The notes: generated from the sequence alone by a model not told the origin. DNA of 64,000 nucleotides from SLSG01 sp964477035 (GCA_964477035.1 CAYZCW010000011.1:1-64000), one strand, 5' to 3'. Counted from the first letter of the stretch, positions 25,558 through 34,077 are shown. A program made the numbers and translations.

Positions 25558-26061
25558 ATGAAAACAAAATCATTTTTCAGTATGCTGGTCATACCGGCTG
25601 CCATTGTACTCTTTTTCGCCTGCCAGGCAGAACAGCCGCAAACGGATTATGAGGCGATTGGCATGCAGTATGTGGAAATGTGGAACACCCTCAATTTTGA
25701 TGTCTTTGATGACATCCTTACGCCTGATTTTGAGTTGGTTGAAATCACACGGGCGAGCACCTTCAAGGGCAAGGAGGCCTTCATGGCCTATGTGAACCAG
25801 ATCCACGAAGCCAATCCCGGATTCAAGGTGGAACTACTGGAAATGGCCTACAATCCTGAATTGGGAGGAGGCAGCCGCTTCATGATCCATACCCGGGGCC
25901 CGTCGGGCGACATCATCCAGATAGACGGCCTGTCCTTTTTTCATGTTTCGGAAGGCAGGATAAGCAAGGTATGGAACCTGACGGACGTCAACTCCTGGAA
26001 CCTGCAGCTTGGGTACACCTGGCAGCCGCCGCAGGTCGTTGAGGAAATAGGGAGCGAATGA
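25558..26061 (+). CDS. NTF2/SnoaL-like lipoprotein
   Basis: The 167-residue product has a signal peptide with lipobox FFAC (Cys22). The mature part fits the SnoaL/ester-cyclase branch of the NTF2 fold: a helix EAIGMQYVEMWNTLNFDVFDDILTPDFELVE, then FKGKEAFMAYVNQIHEANPGF and a final strand set IIQIDGLSFFHVSEGRISKVW. Such folds form small cavities that may bind ligands or catalyse isomerisation; nothing indicates a substrate. The start is set by AGGAGG eight bases upstream, rare for this phylum; a competing ATG at 25551 is out of frame. It is a lone gene after the DUF5916 gene. Confidence 0.8.
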   Translation: MKTKSFFSMLVIPAAIVLFFACQAEQPQTDYEAIGMQYVEMWNTLNFDVFDDILTPDFELVEITRASTFKGKEAFMAYVNQIHEANPGFKVELLEMAYNPELGGGSRFMIHTRGPSGDIIQIDGLSFFHVSEGRISKVWNLTDVNSWNLQLGYTWQPPQVVEEIGSE

Positions 26062-26097
26062 CCCCTGGGCATGCATAACACCCTGTTCTAAGACGAC

Positions 26098-26441
26098 CAT
26101 GATCGGATCGTAAAAAACAGGGCCTGCTCTTACGCCGGGCGCGACGGGAACTACCGCAAGCGGGTGCTCAGCTATGCCACGGTGGGGCGGATATCTTGCT
26201 GGCAGAGTACCTGGAGGGAGGGCCCGATCAGGAAGAACCGGACAGGGAGTTTGTCACAGCGGACGGCGAGGCCCGTTTTGTGTTCCCGGACCCGGCAAAC
26301 GGCAAGGTGGGCGTGGTTCACTCACACCGAAACGAGGAAGTGTACAACTTGCCCCGGGGGGAAGTTTTTGACCCGGGGGCCGTATCTCCGGCTTCCGGGT
26401 TTCAGGGGGCAGGGCAAGGGATGTATGGTTTGAGCGGATAA
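26098..26441 (+). pseudogene. Frameshifted coding remnant, family not recognised
   Basis: One frame reads DHDRIVKNRACSYAGRDG and continues YRKRVLSYATVG; a change of frame near 26187 then gives DILLAEYLEGGPDQ, followed by FVTADGEARFVFPDP and GVVHSHRNEEVYNL, ending at the TAA at 26439-26441. The two parts read like one protein split by a frameshift. There is no start codon for the first part. I do not recognise the family. Confidence 0.35.
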
Positions 26442-26613
26442 ATTAAACCGCAGGCCGACATGGGCGTTCCACCTCCCTGTTCACCTGGCATGCCCGGGTA
26501 TGCCCAGGCAATCTGTTGCTTTCATGGTAAAAAGGAATTAATTTCGGCTCGGTCCTGATTGATCTCACCAGAACTGGTTCGAACGGCGGCACCTTTATAA
26601 CAACAGCGGCAAA

Positions 26614-26709
26614 ATGAAAATGTCAATATCAACCGAGAGAATGACCAGGTACACTTTGGGGGGCTTGCTGTTACTTCTTGCTCTAAACGCGTTTTGGGGA
26701 GGATTTTAA
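26614..26709 (+). pseudogene. Short fragment of a membrane protein gene
   Basis: An ATG-started frame of 31 codons encodes a basic start and one hydrophobic segment (TRYTLGGLLLLLALNAFWGG) and then stops at TAA. It resembles the first helix of small DoxX- or DUF-type membrane proteins, whose next helices are absent. It may be a remnant or a real small protein. Confidence 0.3.
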
Positions 26710-26784
26710 TAATGTGGTTTTCTTTTGCTGAACCGGAACCCTCCCCGGAGACAATAACTGATTTCATCATTTAATACCACTGAA

Positions 26785-27210
26785 ATGACCGCACTAAAAA
26801 CAAAACAAAATGACTCAGATGTCGAAGCGTTTATCAACGCTTATACCGATAATGAACAGAAGAGAACGGACAGCTTTGCCATACTTAAACTGATGCGGGA
26901 AGCAACTGGTTTTGAACCAAAGATGTGGGGTGATTCCATCATCGGTTTTGGGCAATACCACTATAAGTCTGAAAGAAGTCGCCAGGAAGGGGACTGGTTT
27001 CTTGTAGGGTTTTCACCCCGAAAAGCGGCGATCTCACTTTACGTGTACACAGGATGCCAGGGACAGGAGGAGTTGCTGAGCGAGCTGGGAAAGTTTAAAA
27101 TGGGCAAAGCCTGTATTTACATTAAGAAGCTATCCGACATCAATCAGATAAAGCTTAAAGAACTGATGCATTCAACCATCGAATTTCTTAAGGAAAAACA
27201 TAAAGGATGA
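26785..27210 (+). CDS. DUF1801 (YdhG-like) protein
   Basis: The 141-residue product matches DUF1801: DVEAFINAYTDNEQKRTDSFAILKLM at the start, then MWGDSIIGFGQYHYKSERS, FLVGFSPRKAAISLYVY, and the C-terminal GKFKMGKACIYIKKLSDIN. These small cytosolic proteins share a fold with frataxin-like and YjbR-like proteins, and their function is unknown. Length is full. It is a single gene of lower GC than the DUF5916 gene, and 148 bases separate it from the downstream sigma factor. Confidence 0.85.
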   Translation: MTALKTKQNDSDVEAFINAYTDNEQKRTDSFAILKLMREATGFEPKMWGDSIIGFGQYHYKSERSRQEGDWFLVGFSPRKAAISLYVYTGCQGQEELLSELGKFKMGKACIYIKKLSDINQIKLKELMHSTIEFLKEKHKG

Positions 27211-27358
27211 TGCCTCCCGGTGGTAACGAAAACCAGCAGACAAATACCGGTTGACCTGAAAAACTCCTGCAACAAGGTGAAGACCTCTTCGCTTCAATCC
27301 ATAACTTTCTCCCAGGTTTGTCATAAATGAATGGGGTTTCTCACACTAAGCTGGTAGG

Positions 27359-27868
27359 ATGACAAAGGAAGATTTGGAGGTATTCCTGAAGCAGCATTAC
27401 AGATTGTCTTATTTATGGGCAAGGCAATGCTGTTGGTTTGACAGCGAAATGGCCAGGGAGGTGCTGCACATTGCGCTGCTGAAAATCCTGGAGGGGAAGG
27501 CCCGCTTTGCGGGACAATCCACCGATAAGACCTGGTTGTTCTCTGTCATCCGAATCACGGCCCTGGAGCAATTACGGAAAAGCCAAAAACATGTGGACCT
27601 TGCGGAATTTTCAGAATTGAACAATTTCCCGGACGGCAATGAAGACAGCGACTCCGGCGGTTTCCATGAAGGCCTTCTTAAAAAACTCCCTGCCAGGCAA
27701 AGGGAGGTGCTGCTGCTGGTTTTTTACCATGACAGAACCCTGGAAGAAACCGCAAGGATTCTGAATATCAGCCCCGGAGCAGTCAGCACGCATTATGACA
27801 GGGGCAAGAAAAAGCTCAGGGAGCTTATCGAAAAACAGAAGCATCATGCAGACAGAATATACCAATAA
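27359..27868 (+). CDS. ECF-type RNA polymerase sigma factor
   Basis: The 169-residue protein has the two conserved regions of extracytoplasmic-function sigma factors. Region 2 covers about residues 10-85 (SYLWARQCCWFDSEMAREVLHIALLKIL, then TWLFSVIRITALEQLRKSQK), which binds core polymerase and the -10 element. Region 4 is at about residues 105-160 (LPARQREVLLLVFYHDRTLEETARILNISPGAVSTHYDRGKKKL), with a helix-turn-helix for the -35 element. The last 23 bases overlap the next gene, which encodes a short membrane protein that may hold the sigma factor inactive. Three genes form a unit ending at 28840. Confidence 0.92.
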   Translation: MTKEDLEVFLKQHYRLSYLWARQCCWFDSEMAREVLHIALLKILEGKARFAGQSTDKTWLFSVIRITALEQLRKSQKHVDLAEFSELNNFPDGNEDSDSGGFHEGLLKKLPARQREVLLLVFYHDRTLEETARILNISPGAVSTHYDRGKKKLRELIEKQKHHADRIYQ

Positions 27869-28181
27869 CGATTTTGAGATTGCCGGTTTTTTCGCCTCCA
27901 TGAGAGCCCGCGACCTCAAAAGGGATGTCCCGGAATTTCCCGTCCGGAAAAAAACCAACACAATGGTATTGTGGACGGTGGTCAGCGGCCTTGCGGCAAG
28001 CCTGCTCCTGGGACTGTTCCTGATCAATCATCAAAACCATGAAGAGATCCTCCTGAGGGATCAGATCGTATTCTATCTGTTTGAAGACACCCATCACAGC
28101 ACCACCTATTTTGAAATTTCGGCGGAATCCTCTATGGACGCCTGGGAACCGGCAACCCAATTTTTGCTGGAGGAACATTAA
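27846..28181 (+). CDS. Short single-span membrane protein, putative anti-sigma factor
   Basis: The 111-residue product begins at the ATG at 27846, inside the end of the sigma-factor gene. An N-terminal part of about 38 residues precedes a membrane segment (VLWTVVSGLAASLLLGLFLI, about 40-60), and about 50 residues lie outside. The arrangement, size and overlap fit a membrane anti-sigma factor, though no zinc-binding ZAS motif (HxxxCxxC) is present, so the call is inferred from context only. The next gene follows after 11 bases. Confidence 0.6.
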   Translation: MQTEYTNNDFEIAGFFASMRARDLKRDVPEFPVRKKTNTMVLWTVVSGLAASLLLGLFLINHQNHEEILLRDQIVFYLFEDTHHSTTYFEISAESSMDAWEPATQFLLEEH

Positions 28182-28192
28182 AGATTCAATTG

Positions 28193-28840
28193 ATGAAAAA
28201 AACCATCCTTCTTTTTACCGTATACTGTCTGGGCCAATGGGCATTCGCCCAGGATCCTTTTCACGGTTTGCTGTTTTCGGCAGATTTCGTCATCAGTCAA
28301 AAAGAGGCCATCGGGTTAAATGCCAGACAAGAAGGACGAATAAAGGCCATTCACAATGAGGGGCTGCCGGAATTTTCCGGAAAAAGAAACGATTTAAACC
28401 GTGCCACAGAACAGCTTAGAGTCTTGTTGGCCGCAGAGAAACCCGATACCCGTCGAATAAGTGAACAAATTGATATTGTCCTCAGGCTGGAAAATGAGTT
28501 AAAGAAACTGCGAATGAACAACCTGCTAGCCATCCGCCAGGTGCTTGACAGCGACCAGGTTGCCCTGCTCCAATCATTGAAGCAACAGGACAGGCCCGCA
28601 GGCTTCCGGTATGAAGCCAATGAAGTGGTCAGCATTCGGTCGGCAGGCGCCGGCACCGATAAATCACCGGCCTATTATATTGACCGCAAGGGGGAATACA
28701 GCAAAGTTTCAGATATCAGCCTCATTGAACCAAAAGACATTGCGAGCATCCAGGTCCTTAAAGGCGAGGCTGCCCTGAAAAAATTCGGCGATGCGGGAAG
28801 CCATGGGGTCATCATCATCACCCTGAAGAATGATTTATAG
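28193..28840 (+). CDS. Periplasmic protein: Spy/CpxP-like helices plus TonB-plug-like C-terminus
   Basis: The 215-residue product starts at the ATG at 28193 and has a signal peptide (TILLFTVYCLGQWAFAQ, cleavage near residue 20). Residues about 30-130 are helical and charged, with spacing like Spy/CpxP sensors (LNARQEGRIKAIHNE, then VLRLENELKKLRMNNLLAIR). Residues about 159-212 match the core of a TonB-dependent receptor plug: PAYYIDRKGEY, EPKDIASIQVLKGEAALKKF, GDAGSHGVIIITLK. No barrel follows. It is the third gene of the sigma factor unit. It could be the signal sensor for the membrane partner, as plug-linked signalling domains do in FecAR systems, but that is inference. Confidence 0.65.
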   Translation: MKKTILLFTVYCLGQWAFAQDPFHGLLFSADFVISQKEAIGLNARQEGRIKAIHNEGLPEFSGKRNDLNRATEQLRVLLAAEKPDTRRISEQIDIVLRLENELKKLRMNNLLAIRQVLDSDQVALLQSLKQQDRPAGFRYEANEVVSIRSAGAGTDKSPAYYIDRKGEYSKVSDISLIEPKDIASIQVLKGEAALKKFGDAGSHGVIIITLKNDL

Positions 28841-28888
28841 GAGCGTGGGGGCCATGGGACCCACACCATAACCAAAAACCGGCTGTCC

Positions 28889-29106
28889 ATGCAAGGCTTT
28901 ATTAATGTATACACGGGAAACGGAAAAGGCAAGACCACGGCGGCCTTTGGCCTCGCCCTGAGGGCCGCCGGATCTGGCAGGAAGGTCTTTATCGCCCAGT
29001 TTGTCAAAGGCAGGAGTATGGGGCGATGGAAGCCATCCGGATGCGGTCTCCCGGCACCGGGCTGGTCGTGACGGGCCGTTACGCTGTAAATGGTCCACCC
29101 GTTTGA
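28889..29106 (+). pseudogene. Truncated and frameshifted cobalamin adenosyltransferase
   Basis: The first 41 codons match the start of the CobO/BtuR family: FINVYTGNGKGKTTAAFGLA with the P-loop GNGKGKTT, then RKVFIAQFVKG. At about 29012-29016 the frame breaks; the continuing frame reads EYGAMEAIRMRS and ends at TGA at 29104. Intact enzymes have about 175-200 residues, so most of the gene is missing. The intact enzyme adds adenosyl to cob(I)alamin. No other cobalamin gene is in the window. Confidence 0.75.
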
Positions 29107-29112
29107 CCGGCC

Positions 29113-29553
29113 TTAATTGTAGGCCTCCATCACCGCCCTGTCTTCCTCCAGCAGGTGGGCGATCCTTTTTCTGAATGACGGCCGCCAAAACGACAGCTGG
29201 TCATGTGCCTGAAGGTACTTTAAGGGGATGGGGTGGGTCCCCAGTACCACGGGGATTCCATACTGCGATTCAATGTACTCCCTGAACTGGTCGATGCGTG
29301 GACACGGGGGATAGCCGACCACCAGCCCTGTGGCCAGATGGATCACATCGGCCCCGTTTTTTTTCATCTCGGCCGGCACATATTCGATGTTGCCTCCCGG
29401 ACAGCCTCCGCAATAGCTATAGCCCACCAGCTCCAGGGGTTCATCTTCAGGGTATCTGGAAAACCCCCCTGTATGATCCCGCAGAGCGCGCAGGCACTTG
29501 CCTCCGCCACAATTCTGGTAGCGGCCGCAGATAATGATCCCGATCTTTTTCAT
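29113..29553 (-). CDS. CGGC domain protein
   Basis: The 146-residue product is chosen to start at 29553 (KKIGIIICGRYQNCGGGKC), since the upstream in-frame part is poor. The CGGC family signature is complete: Cys9, Cys15, Cys20, then GYSYCGGCPGGN with Cys48 and Cys51, and the PPCPR motif with Cys84. Many cysteines in a small cytosolic protein suggest metal or iron-sulfur binding, and the family is proposed to bind metals, but no function is proved. It is divergent from the radical SAM gene, with 145 bases between the starts. Confidence 0.85.
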   Translation of the reverse strand: MKKIGIIICGRYQNCGGGKCLRALRDHTGGFSRYPEDEPLELVGYSYCGGCPGGNIEYVPAEMKKNGADVIHLATGLVVGYPPCPRIDQFREYIESQYGIPVVLGTHPIPLKYLQAHDQLSFWRPSFRKRIAHLLEEDRAVMEAYN

Positions 29554-29698
29554 GTCATGATTCTTTCCGCCCGGGACAGTTATTCCGGCCACAGCAGTGA
29601 ACCCGTCCCGAAATAGGCAATCAAATTTAATTGAACCATTGTTCATTTCAAAATATTTGGGCTAACTTTATCGCAGGATCCATCATTCCCATTGTCGG

Positions 29699-30652
29699 AT
29701 GTACAAGTATTTATTCGGACCGGTCCCATCCAGAAGGCTCGGCATGTCGTTGGGCGTGGATCTGGTGCCACGGAAAGTTTGTTCCCTGGACTGTGTGTAC
29801 TGTGAGGTCGGAAAGACCAGCCACCTCACGATGGAACGAAAAGAATACATTCCACGGGAAAAAATCCAGGCTGAATTATTCACCTTTTTCAGGTCAAATC
29901 CCGACCCCGACTACATCACATTCTCAGGATCCGGGGAACCCACGTTAAACACCCAAATAGGATCTCTCATCCAATTTCTGCGAAAACTCCGGCCAGGAAT
30001 TCCCGTTGCCGTCCTCACAAACGGCACCCTGTTGTCAGATCGCAGGGTCCGGAATGAGCTGAAAGAAGCCCAGGTGGTCCTTCCCTCCCTGGACGCCGCC
30101 ACGGAAGAAACATTCAGAAAAATAAACCGCCCCCACAGCTCCCTGACTGTGGAAAGACACCTGCAGGGACTGGTTGATTTCCGCAAAGAATTCGAGGGGG
30201 AAATTTGGCTCGAGGTATTCATCCTTCCCGGTTACAACGACAGCCTGGATGAGCTGGAAAGCTTAAAAGCGGCCATAGAAACAATCCGGCCCGACCGGGT
30301 GCAGGTCAACACCCTTGACAGGCCGGGATGCGTCGAAGGACTGAGAAGTGCCAGCAGGAAGGAACTTCAGAGGGCTGTGAGCTTGTTCGGGCTGAATCAT
30401 GCCGAAATCATTGCCGCCCCTGAAACAAGAAGGCACATTCCCGCCTTTCAGGGAAATGTCGCCTCACTAATACTGCAAACCCTATCCAGAAGACCCTGTA
30501 CTTTGGACGACATTGCCGGGCTTACCGGCTTGCATGCAAACGAAATAAACAAATACATGAAGGTTCTTGAAATGGACAATAAAATCGTGTGCCTGAAACA
30601 GCGACGCGGGATCTTTTACAAAGCCATCCTCCCCGGAGTCAACCGCCCCTGA
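29699..30652 (+). CDS. Radical SAM protein with C-terminal winged-helix domain
   Basis: The 317-residue product has the radical SAM cluster motif CSLDCVYC (Cys28, Cys32, Cys35) after a start of FGPVPSRRLGMSLGVDLVP, and an SAM-binding FSGSGEPTLN segment. These features match the wyosine/MoaA-like subgroup often annotated as radical SAM protein of unknown role. From about residue 255 a winged helix follows (RRPCTLDDIAGLTGLHANEI). The enzyme would use a [4Fe-4S] cluster and SAM to generate a radical; the substrate is unknown. The gene ends one base before the convergent antiporter stop. Confidence 0.9.
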   Translation: MYKYLFGPVPSRRLGMSLGVDLVPRKVCSLDCVYCEVGKTSHLTMERKEYIPREKIQAELFTFFRSNPDPDYITFSGSGEPTLNTQIGSLIQFLRKLRPGIPVAVLTNGTLLSDRRVRNELKEAQVVLPSLDAATEETFRKINRPHSSLTVERHLQGLVDFRKEFEGEIWLEVFILPGYNDSLDELESLKAAIETIRPDRVQVNTLDRPGCVEGLRSASRKELQRAVSLFGLNHAEIIAAPETRRHIPAFQGNVASLILQTLSRRPCTLDDIAGLTGLHANEINKYMKVLEMDNKIVCLKQRRGIFYKAILPGVNRP

Positions 30653-30653
30653 C

Positions 30654-32030
30654 TTACCTGCTTCCCTGATTCACGGAATGCCTTTTCACCATCCGGGTCA
30701 GTAAGGGGGGCGTGAGCAAGGTGGTCAGGATGACCATGATCACGATCACCGAGAACACCTCATCCGAGACCACCCCGAGGGCCTTCCCGGTCATGGCAAA
30801 GATGAGTCCGACCTCCCCCCGGGGAACCATGGCCGTCCCCACCAGGAGCTTATTGACCTTGCCTGCGCCAAGCCCGGAGGCCAGCTTTCCGACAACGGCA
30901 ATCAAGGTGATCCCCAATGCCATGAGCAGCAGCGGCAGATTGAACAGGTATTCCAGGCGCACATTCATCCCGGTATAAACAAAGAAAATGGGCACAAACA
31001 ACAGGCCAACGGGCGTAACCAGGTCCTGAATATGCCGCCTGGCATGCGGGGCAATCACCGCAAGCATCTTTTCCCGCCTTACGGGCTCGTCACCCTGTAT
31101 GGCCAGCTGTATATCCCTGACGATTTTCGGATCCTTGAAGTAATGAAAATAGACCGGATCCAGAATCAGCCCGGCCGCAAAGGCCCCCACCAGGGGCGCC
31201 AACCCTGCCTGATAGGCCAGATAAGAAAAAAGCATGCAAAAACTGATGATCAGGGCGAATTTCATGCCGACCCCGGTATTGATCAGGGAAAAAGCCTTGC
31301 TGATCTTCGGGGCAAGGTATTGCCCGAGCACAATGGCCCCCACCAGAAATGCCATCGCTTTGAAGGTGATCCAGCCGATTATGCCCAGGCCGACACCGCC
31401 CAGGGCGACGACGGCCGACACCACGGCCAGGATGATCAGTCCCAGCACATCATCGATCACGGCTGCGCCCAGCACCACCTGGGCTTCCTGTGTATGCAAA
31501 ACCTTCAGGTCCTTGAATACACGCGCGGTAATGCCCACGGAGGTGGCCGTGAGTGTGGCCCCCAGGAAAAGGTACAGCGTCATGCCCTGGCCGGGCAGCA
31601 GCAAGGGCCCTATAAAAAAACCAAGGGCAAAAGGCACCACCACCCCGATGATGGCCACGAGAAAAGCCCTGACGCCCACGTGCCTCATTCCGTCAATGTT
31701 GGACTCCAGGCCGATCTGAAACAACAGGATGATCACCCCGAACTCAGCCAGAAAAGCAATGATCGAGTCGCTTTTGATGGGTTCAAACACATCCCAGCCC
31801 AGGAGAAATACATTGCCCATCACCACCCCGATCAGCAGCTCACCCAGCACGGAAGGCTGGCCAAGTCGCTCGACCAGACTGGACACCCGGGCAGCGATCA
31901 GGATGAGGGCGATCCAAAGCAGGTCGTTGGTGATCTGGTGAGCGCCTGTATTTCCGGCACCGCTGCTGGCATAAACCAGGGCCGGAGCCAGTAAAAAAGC
32001 CATTGCCGGCAAAACCATTCTGGAGTTCAT
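30654..32030 (-). CDS. Cation:proton antiporter, CPA2 family
   Basis: Inner-membrane exchanger of 458 residues with about 12 or 13 hydrophobic segments. Family motifs are LLWIALILIAARVSSLVERL at the start, LGELLIGVVMGN, VIILLFQIGLES, and the ion-binding VVLGAAVIDDVLGLIILAV with two adjacent aspartates, the hallmark of electrogenic Na+/H+ exchange. It probably exchanges Na+ or K+ for H+ in ion and pH control. No KTN/TrkA-type nucleotide domain is fused. It is a lone gene, with a -7 element at 32056-32063. Confidence 0.92.
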   Translation of the reverse strand: MNSRMVLPAMAFLLAPALVYASSGAGNTGAHQITNDLLWIALILIAARVSSLVERLGQPSVLGELLIGVVMGNVFLLGWDVFEPIKSDSIIAFLAEFGVIILLFQIGLESNIDGMRHVGVRAFLVAIIGVVVPFALGFFIGPLLLPGQGMTLYLFLGATLTATSVGITARVFKDLKVLHTQEAQVVLGAAVIDDVLGLIILAVVSAVVALGGVGLGIIGWITFKAMAFLVGAIVLGQYLAPKISKAFSLINTGVGMKFALIISFCMLFSYLAYQAGLAPLVGAFAAGLILDPVYFHYFKDPKIVRDIQLAIQGDEPVRREKMLAVIAPHARRHIQDLVTPVGLLFVPIFFVYTGMNVRLEYLFNLPLLLMALGITLIAVVGKLASGLGAGKVNKLLVGTAMVPRGEVGLIFAMTGKALGVVSDEVFSVIVIMVILTTLLTPPLLTRMVKRHSVNQGSR

Positions 32031-32363
32031 GGCAAAATTCAGATTTTATGACCGGCAAAAGTAGGGATTTCCTGCATGGGAAAAACCGGCCTCCCCAATT
32101 TGATCATTATCGCAACAAGCCGGGTTTCAGTCCCTGGAGCGGTCCCCTCCCGCAAACCCGGACGGGTGGGGACATGCTGCCCGTGATCCGGGTTTTCCTC
32201 CTCACCGGAGAAGGCATTTTTTTACTACCTTGGTGCCAGAACCAACACCCATCCTCTGTTAACGCAAGCAGGCAGTCCTTGCCAATGTCCGGGGAATATG
32301 CATGAATCCGGCCCGCCAGGCAGACCCCGCTGCCTGGCTGCCATGAAAACCCATTAAAAAACC
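32031..32363. other. Intergenic region between divergent antiporter and amidase genes
   Basis: This 333-base gap has no gene. On the minus strand TACTTTTG (32056-32063) is an exact TAnnTTTG element 26 bases before the antiporter start, but lacks a TTG at the right distance. Nothing else stands out. Confidence 0.5.
32056..32063 (-). promoter_or_regulatory. Bacteroidota -7 element of the antiporter gene
   Basis: Plus-strand CAAAAGTA reads TACTTTTG on the minus strand, an exact TAnnTTTG match, with a predicted leader of about 20 bases. The -33 TTG is not evident. Confidence 0.45.
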
Positions 32364-33896
32364 ATGACGGGAAAAATTGCACTCATTTTGATCCTGGTGG
32401 TGGGCATCACAGGATGCCGCCGCCAACAAGCAAGCGGGCCGGCCGGCCTTTCAGAGCTCGGCATTGCCGGCATTCATGAAGCCTACGAAAAGGGAACACT
32501 GACTGCGGAACAATTAACCCAGGCTTATCTGGAGCGCATGGCCGAGCTGGATGATCAAATCAACGCCATCACTTTCATCAATACGGAGGCCATTGCCATC
32601 GCCAGGCAACTGGATGACGAATACCGGATGACCGGAAAGCTGAGGCCCCTTCACGGGATTCCCATGGTGGTGAAAGACAACATCAATACCCGGGGGATGC
32701 CCACCACGGCAGGCTCGTGGGCACTTCAGGACTTCATCCCGGACAGGGACGCGCCAATCATCGCGCGCCTGGTGGATGCAGGCGCCATCATCCTGGCGAA
32801 AACGAATATGGCGGAATGGGCCTTTTCACCCATGCACACCGAGAGCTCCACCCACGGGACCACCCGCAATCCATACAATCCTGATCACGTGCCTGCCGGG
32901 TCCAGCGGCGGGACCGCTGCCGCCATCACAGCCAATTTCGGGGTAATCGGGCTGGGCACCGACACCGGCAATTCCATCCGGGGGCCCTCGGCGCATTGTG
33001 CACTGGTCGGCTTCAGGACCACCCTTGGTTTGATCAGCCGAAGCGGCATTGTCCCCCTGTTTCTGAGAAATGACGTGGCGGGCCCCATGTGCCGCACGGT
33101 GGAAGATGCCACCAGGGTGATGGAGGTGATGGCGGGAATGGATCCGGAGGACCCGATCACGGTACATGCTCAGGGAAAGGTTCCATCCGACTATAAACAA
33201 TTCCTGGTTAAAGACGGTCTGAAAGGGGCAAGAATCGGGGTGCTCAGAGAGCTATCCGACGACAATGTTGATCCGGAAGTGAAGGCCTTGTTTGAACAGG
33301 CCATTCTGGATCTCGAATCCCTTGGCGCGGAAATAGTGGACCCATTGGACATTCCCGGCTTTTCCTCTTTGCGGCAAAACCAATGGTGCGCCACCTTTAG
33401 AAAGGATGTGGAATCTTATCTGGCAACCTATGTGCAAAGGGATTCCCTAAGCACCCTGGAGGATATCATCCGGATCGGATCCGGCTCCCGCTTCTCAATG
33501 GACCGTTTAACGGATCATGCAAGCCGCTCCGGGCGGTGGGGAGACCCGGAAGAAGCGTGCGGGGATGCCTACCAGGATCCGAAGAGAATTGCTTTCCGCA
33601 AGGCCATTGAGGGGGCGATGGATTCCCTGGGTATCGATGCCATCGTCTACCCTTCATGGAATCACAAACCCGCAAGGATTGCATTTTTTGAAGAGGAGTA
33701 TTTGGGAGATAACAGCCAGGTGATTTCACCGCATACCGGCCAGCCCGCCTTTACCGTGCCCATGGGCTATACGGGCGGGAATCTGCCGGCCGGGATCCAG
33801 TTCCTGGGCAGGCTGTTCGACGAGCCCACCCTGATCCGGCTGGCCTATGCCTATGAGCAGGGGACCCGGCACAGGAAACCGCCCAGTCTGGAATAG
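32364..33896 (+). CDS. Amidase-signature-family lipoprotein
   Basis: Predicted periplasmic or surface amide hydrolase. The 510-residue product has a signal peptide with lipobox ITGC (Cys18). The Ser-cisSer-Lys machinery is visible: Lys in GIPMVVKDNIN near residue 106, a first Ser in PAGSSGGTAAAI near 178, and nucleophile Ser in GTDTGNSIRGPS near 203. The usual Gly after TG in that motif is Asn, a change seen in secreted members. The C-terminal FTVPMGYTGGNLPAGIQFLGR is typical. Fatty amide, peptide amide or aryl amide substrates are possible; none can be chosen. Confidence 0.9.
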   Translation: MTGKIALILILVVGITGCRRQQASGPAGLSELGIAGIHEAYEKGTLTAEQLTQAYLERMAELDDQINAITFINTEAIAIARQLDDEYRMTGKLRPLHGIPMVVKDNINTRGMPTTAGSWALQDFIPDRDAPIIARLVDAGAIILAKTNMAEWAFSPMHTESSTHGTTRNPYNPDHVPAGSSGGTAAAITANFGVIGLGTDTGNSIRGPSAHCALVGFRTTLGLISRSGIVPLFLRNDVAGPMCRTVEDATRVMEVMAGMDPEDPITVHAQGKVPSDYKQFLVKDGLKGARIGVLRELSDDNVDPEVKALFEQAILDLESLGAEIVDPLDIPGFSSLRQNQWCATFRKDVESYLATYVQRDSLSTLEDIIRIGSGSRFSMDRLTDHASRSGRWGDPEEACGDAYQDPKRIAFRKAIEGAMDSLGIDAIVYPSWNHKPARIAFFEEEYLGDNSQVISPHTGQPAFTVPMGYTGGNLPAGIQFLGRLFDEPTLIRLAYAYEQGTRHRKPPSLE

Positions 33897-34046
33897 ACAG
33901 GGCATCGCATCGTGAGCCTGCCATCATTTGAATGAACGCTGAGATGAGATTAAAAACAGGGGATCCAGGTACAGCCTGGGTCACGCACAACATAGTTTAA
34001 AGAATTGTTTAATTTTTGAAAGCTTTTGCACCATAAGTGTTATGTC

Positions 34047-34077
34047 TTGTCTGATATTCCGGCCAAACTTTCTTTTG
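34047..34077 (+). promoter_or_regulatory. Promoter candidate of the alpha/beta hydrolase gene
   Basis: TTG at 34047-34049 and TTCTTTTG at 34070-34077 (one mismatch to TAnnTTTG) are separated by 20 bases. The -7 box ends 36 bases before the ATG at 34114. Confidence 0.45.

Larger units (their letters stand above)
26062..26784. other. Decayed or non-coding region
   Basis: This 723-base gap has no intact gene. It includes a frameshifted coding remnant (26098-26441) and a 31-codon membrane-segment remnant (26614-26709), both described separately. The stretch looks like degraded gene material rather than a regulatory region. Confidence 0.45.
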
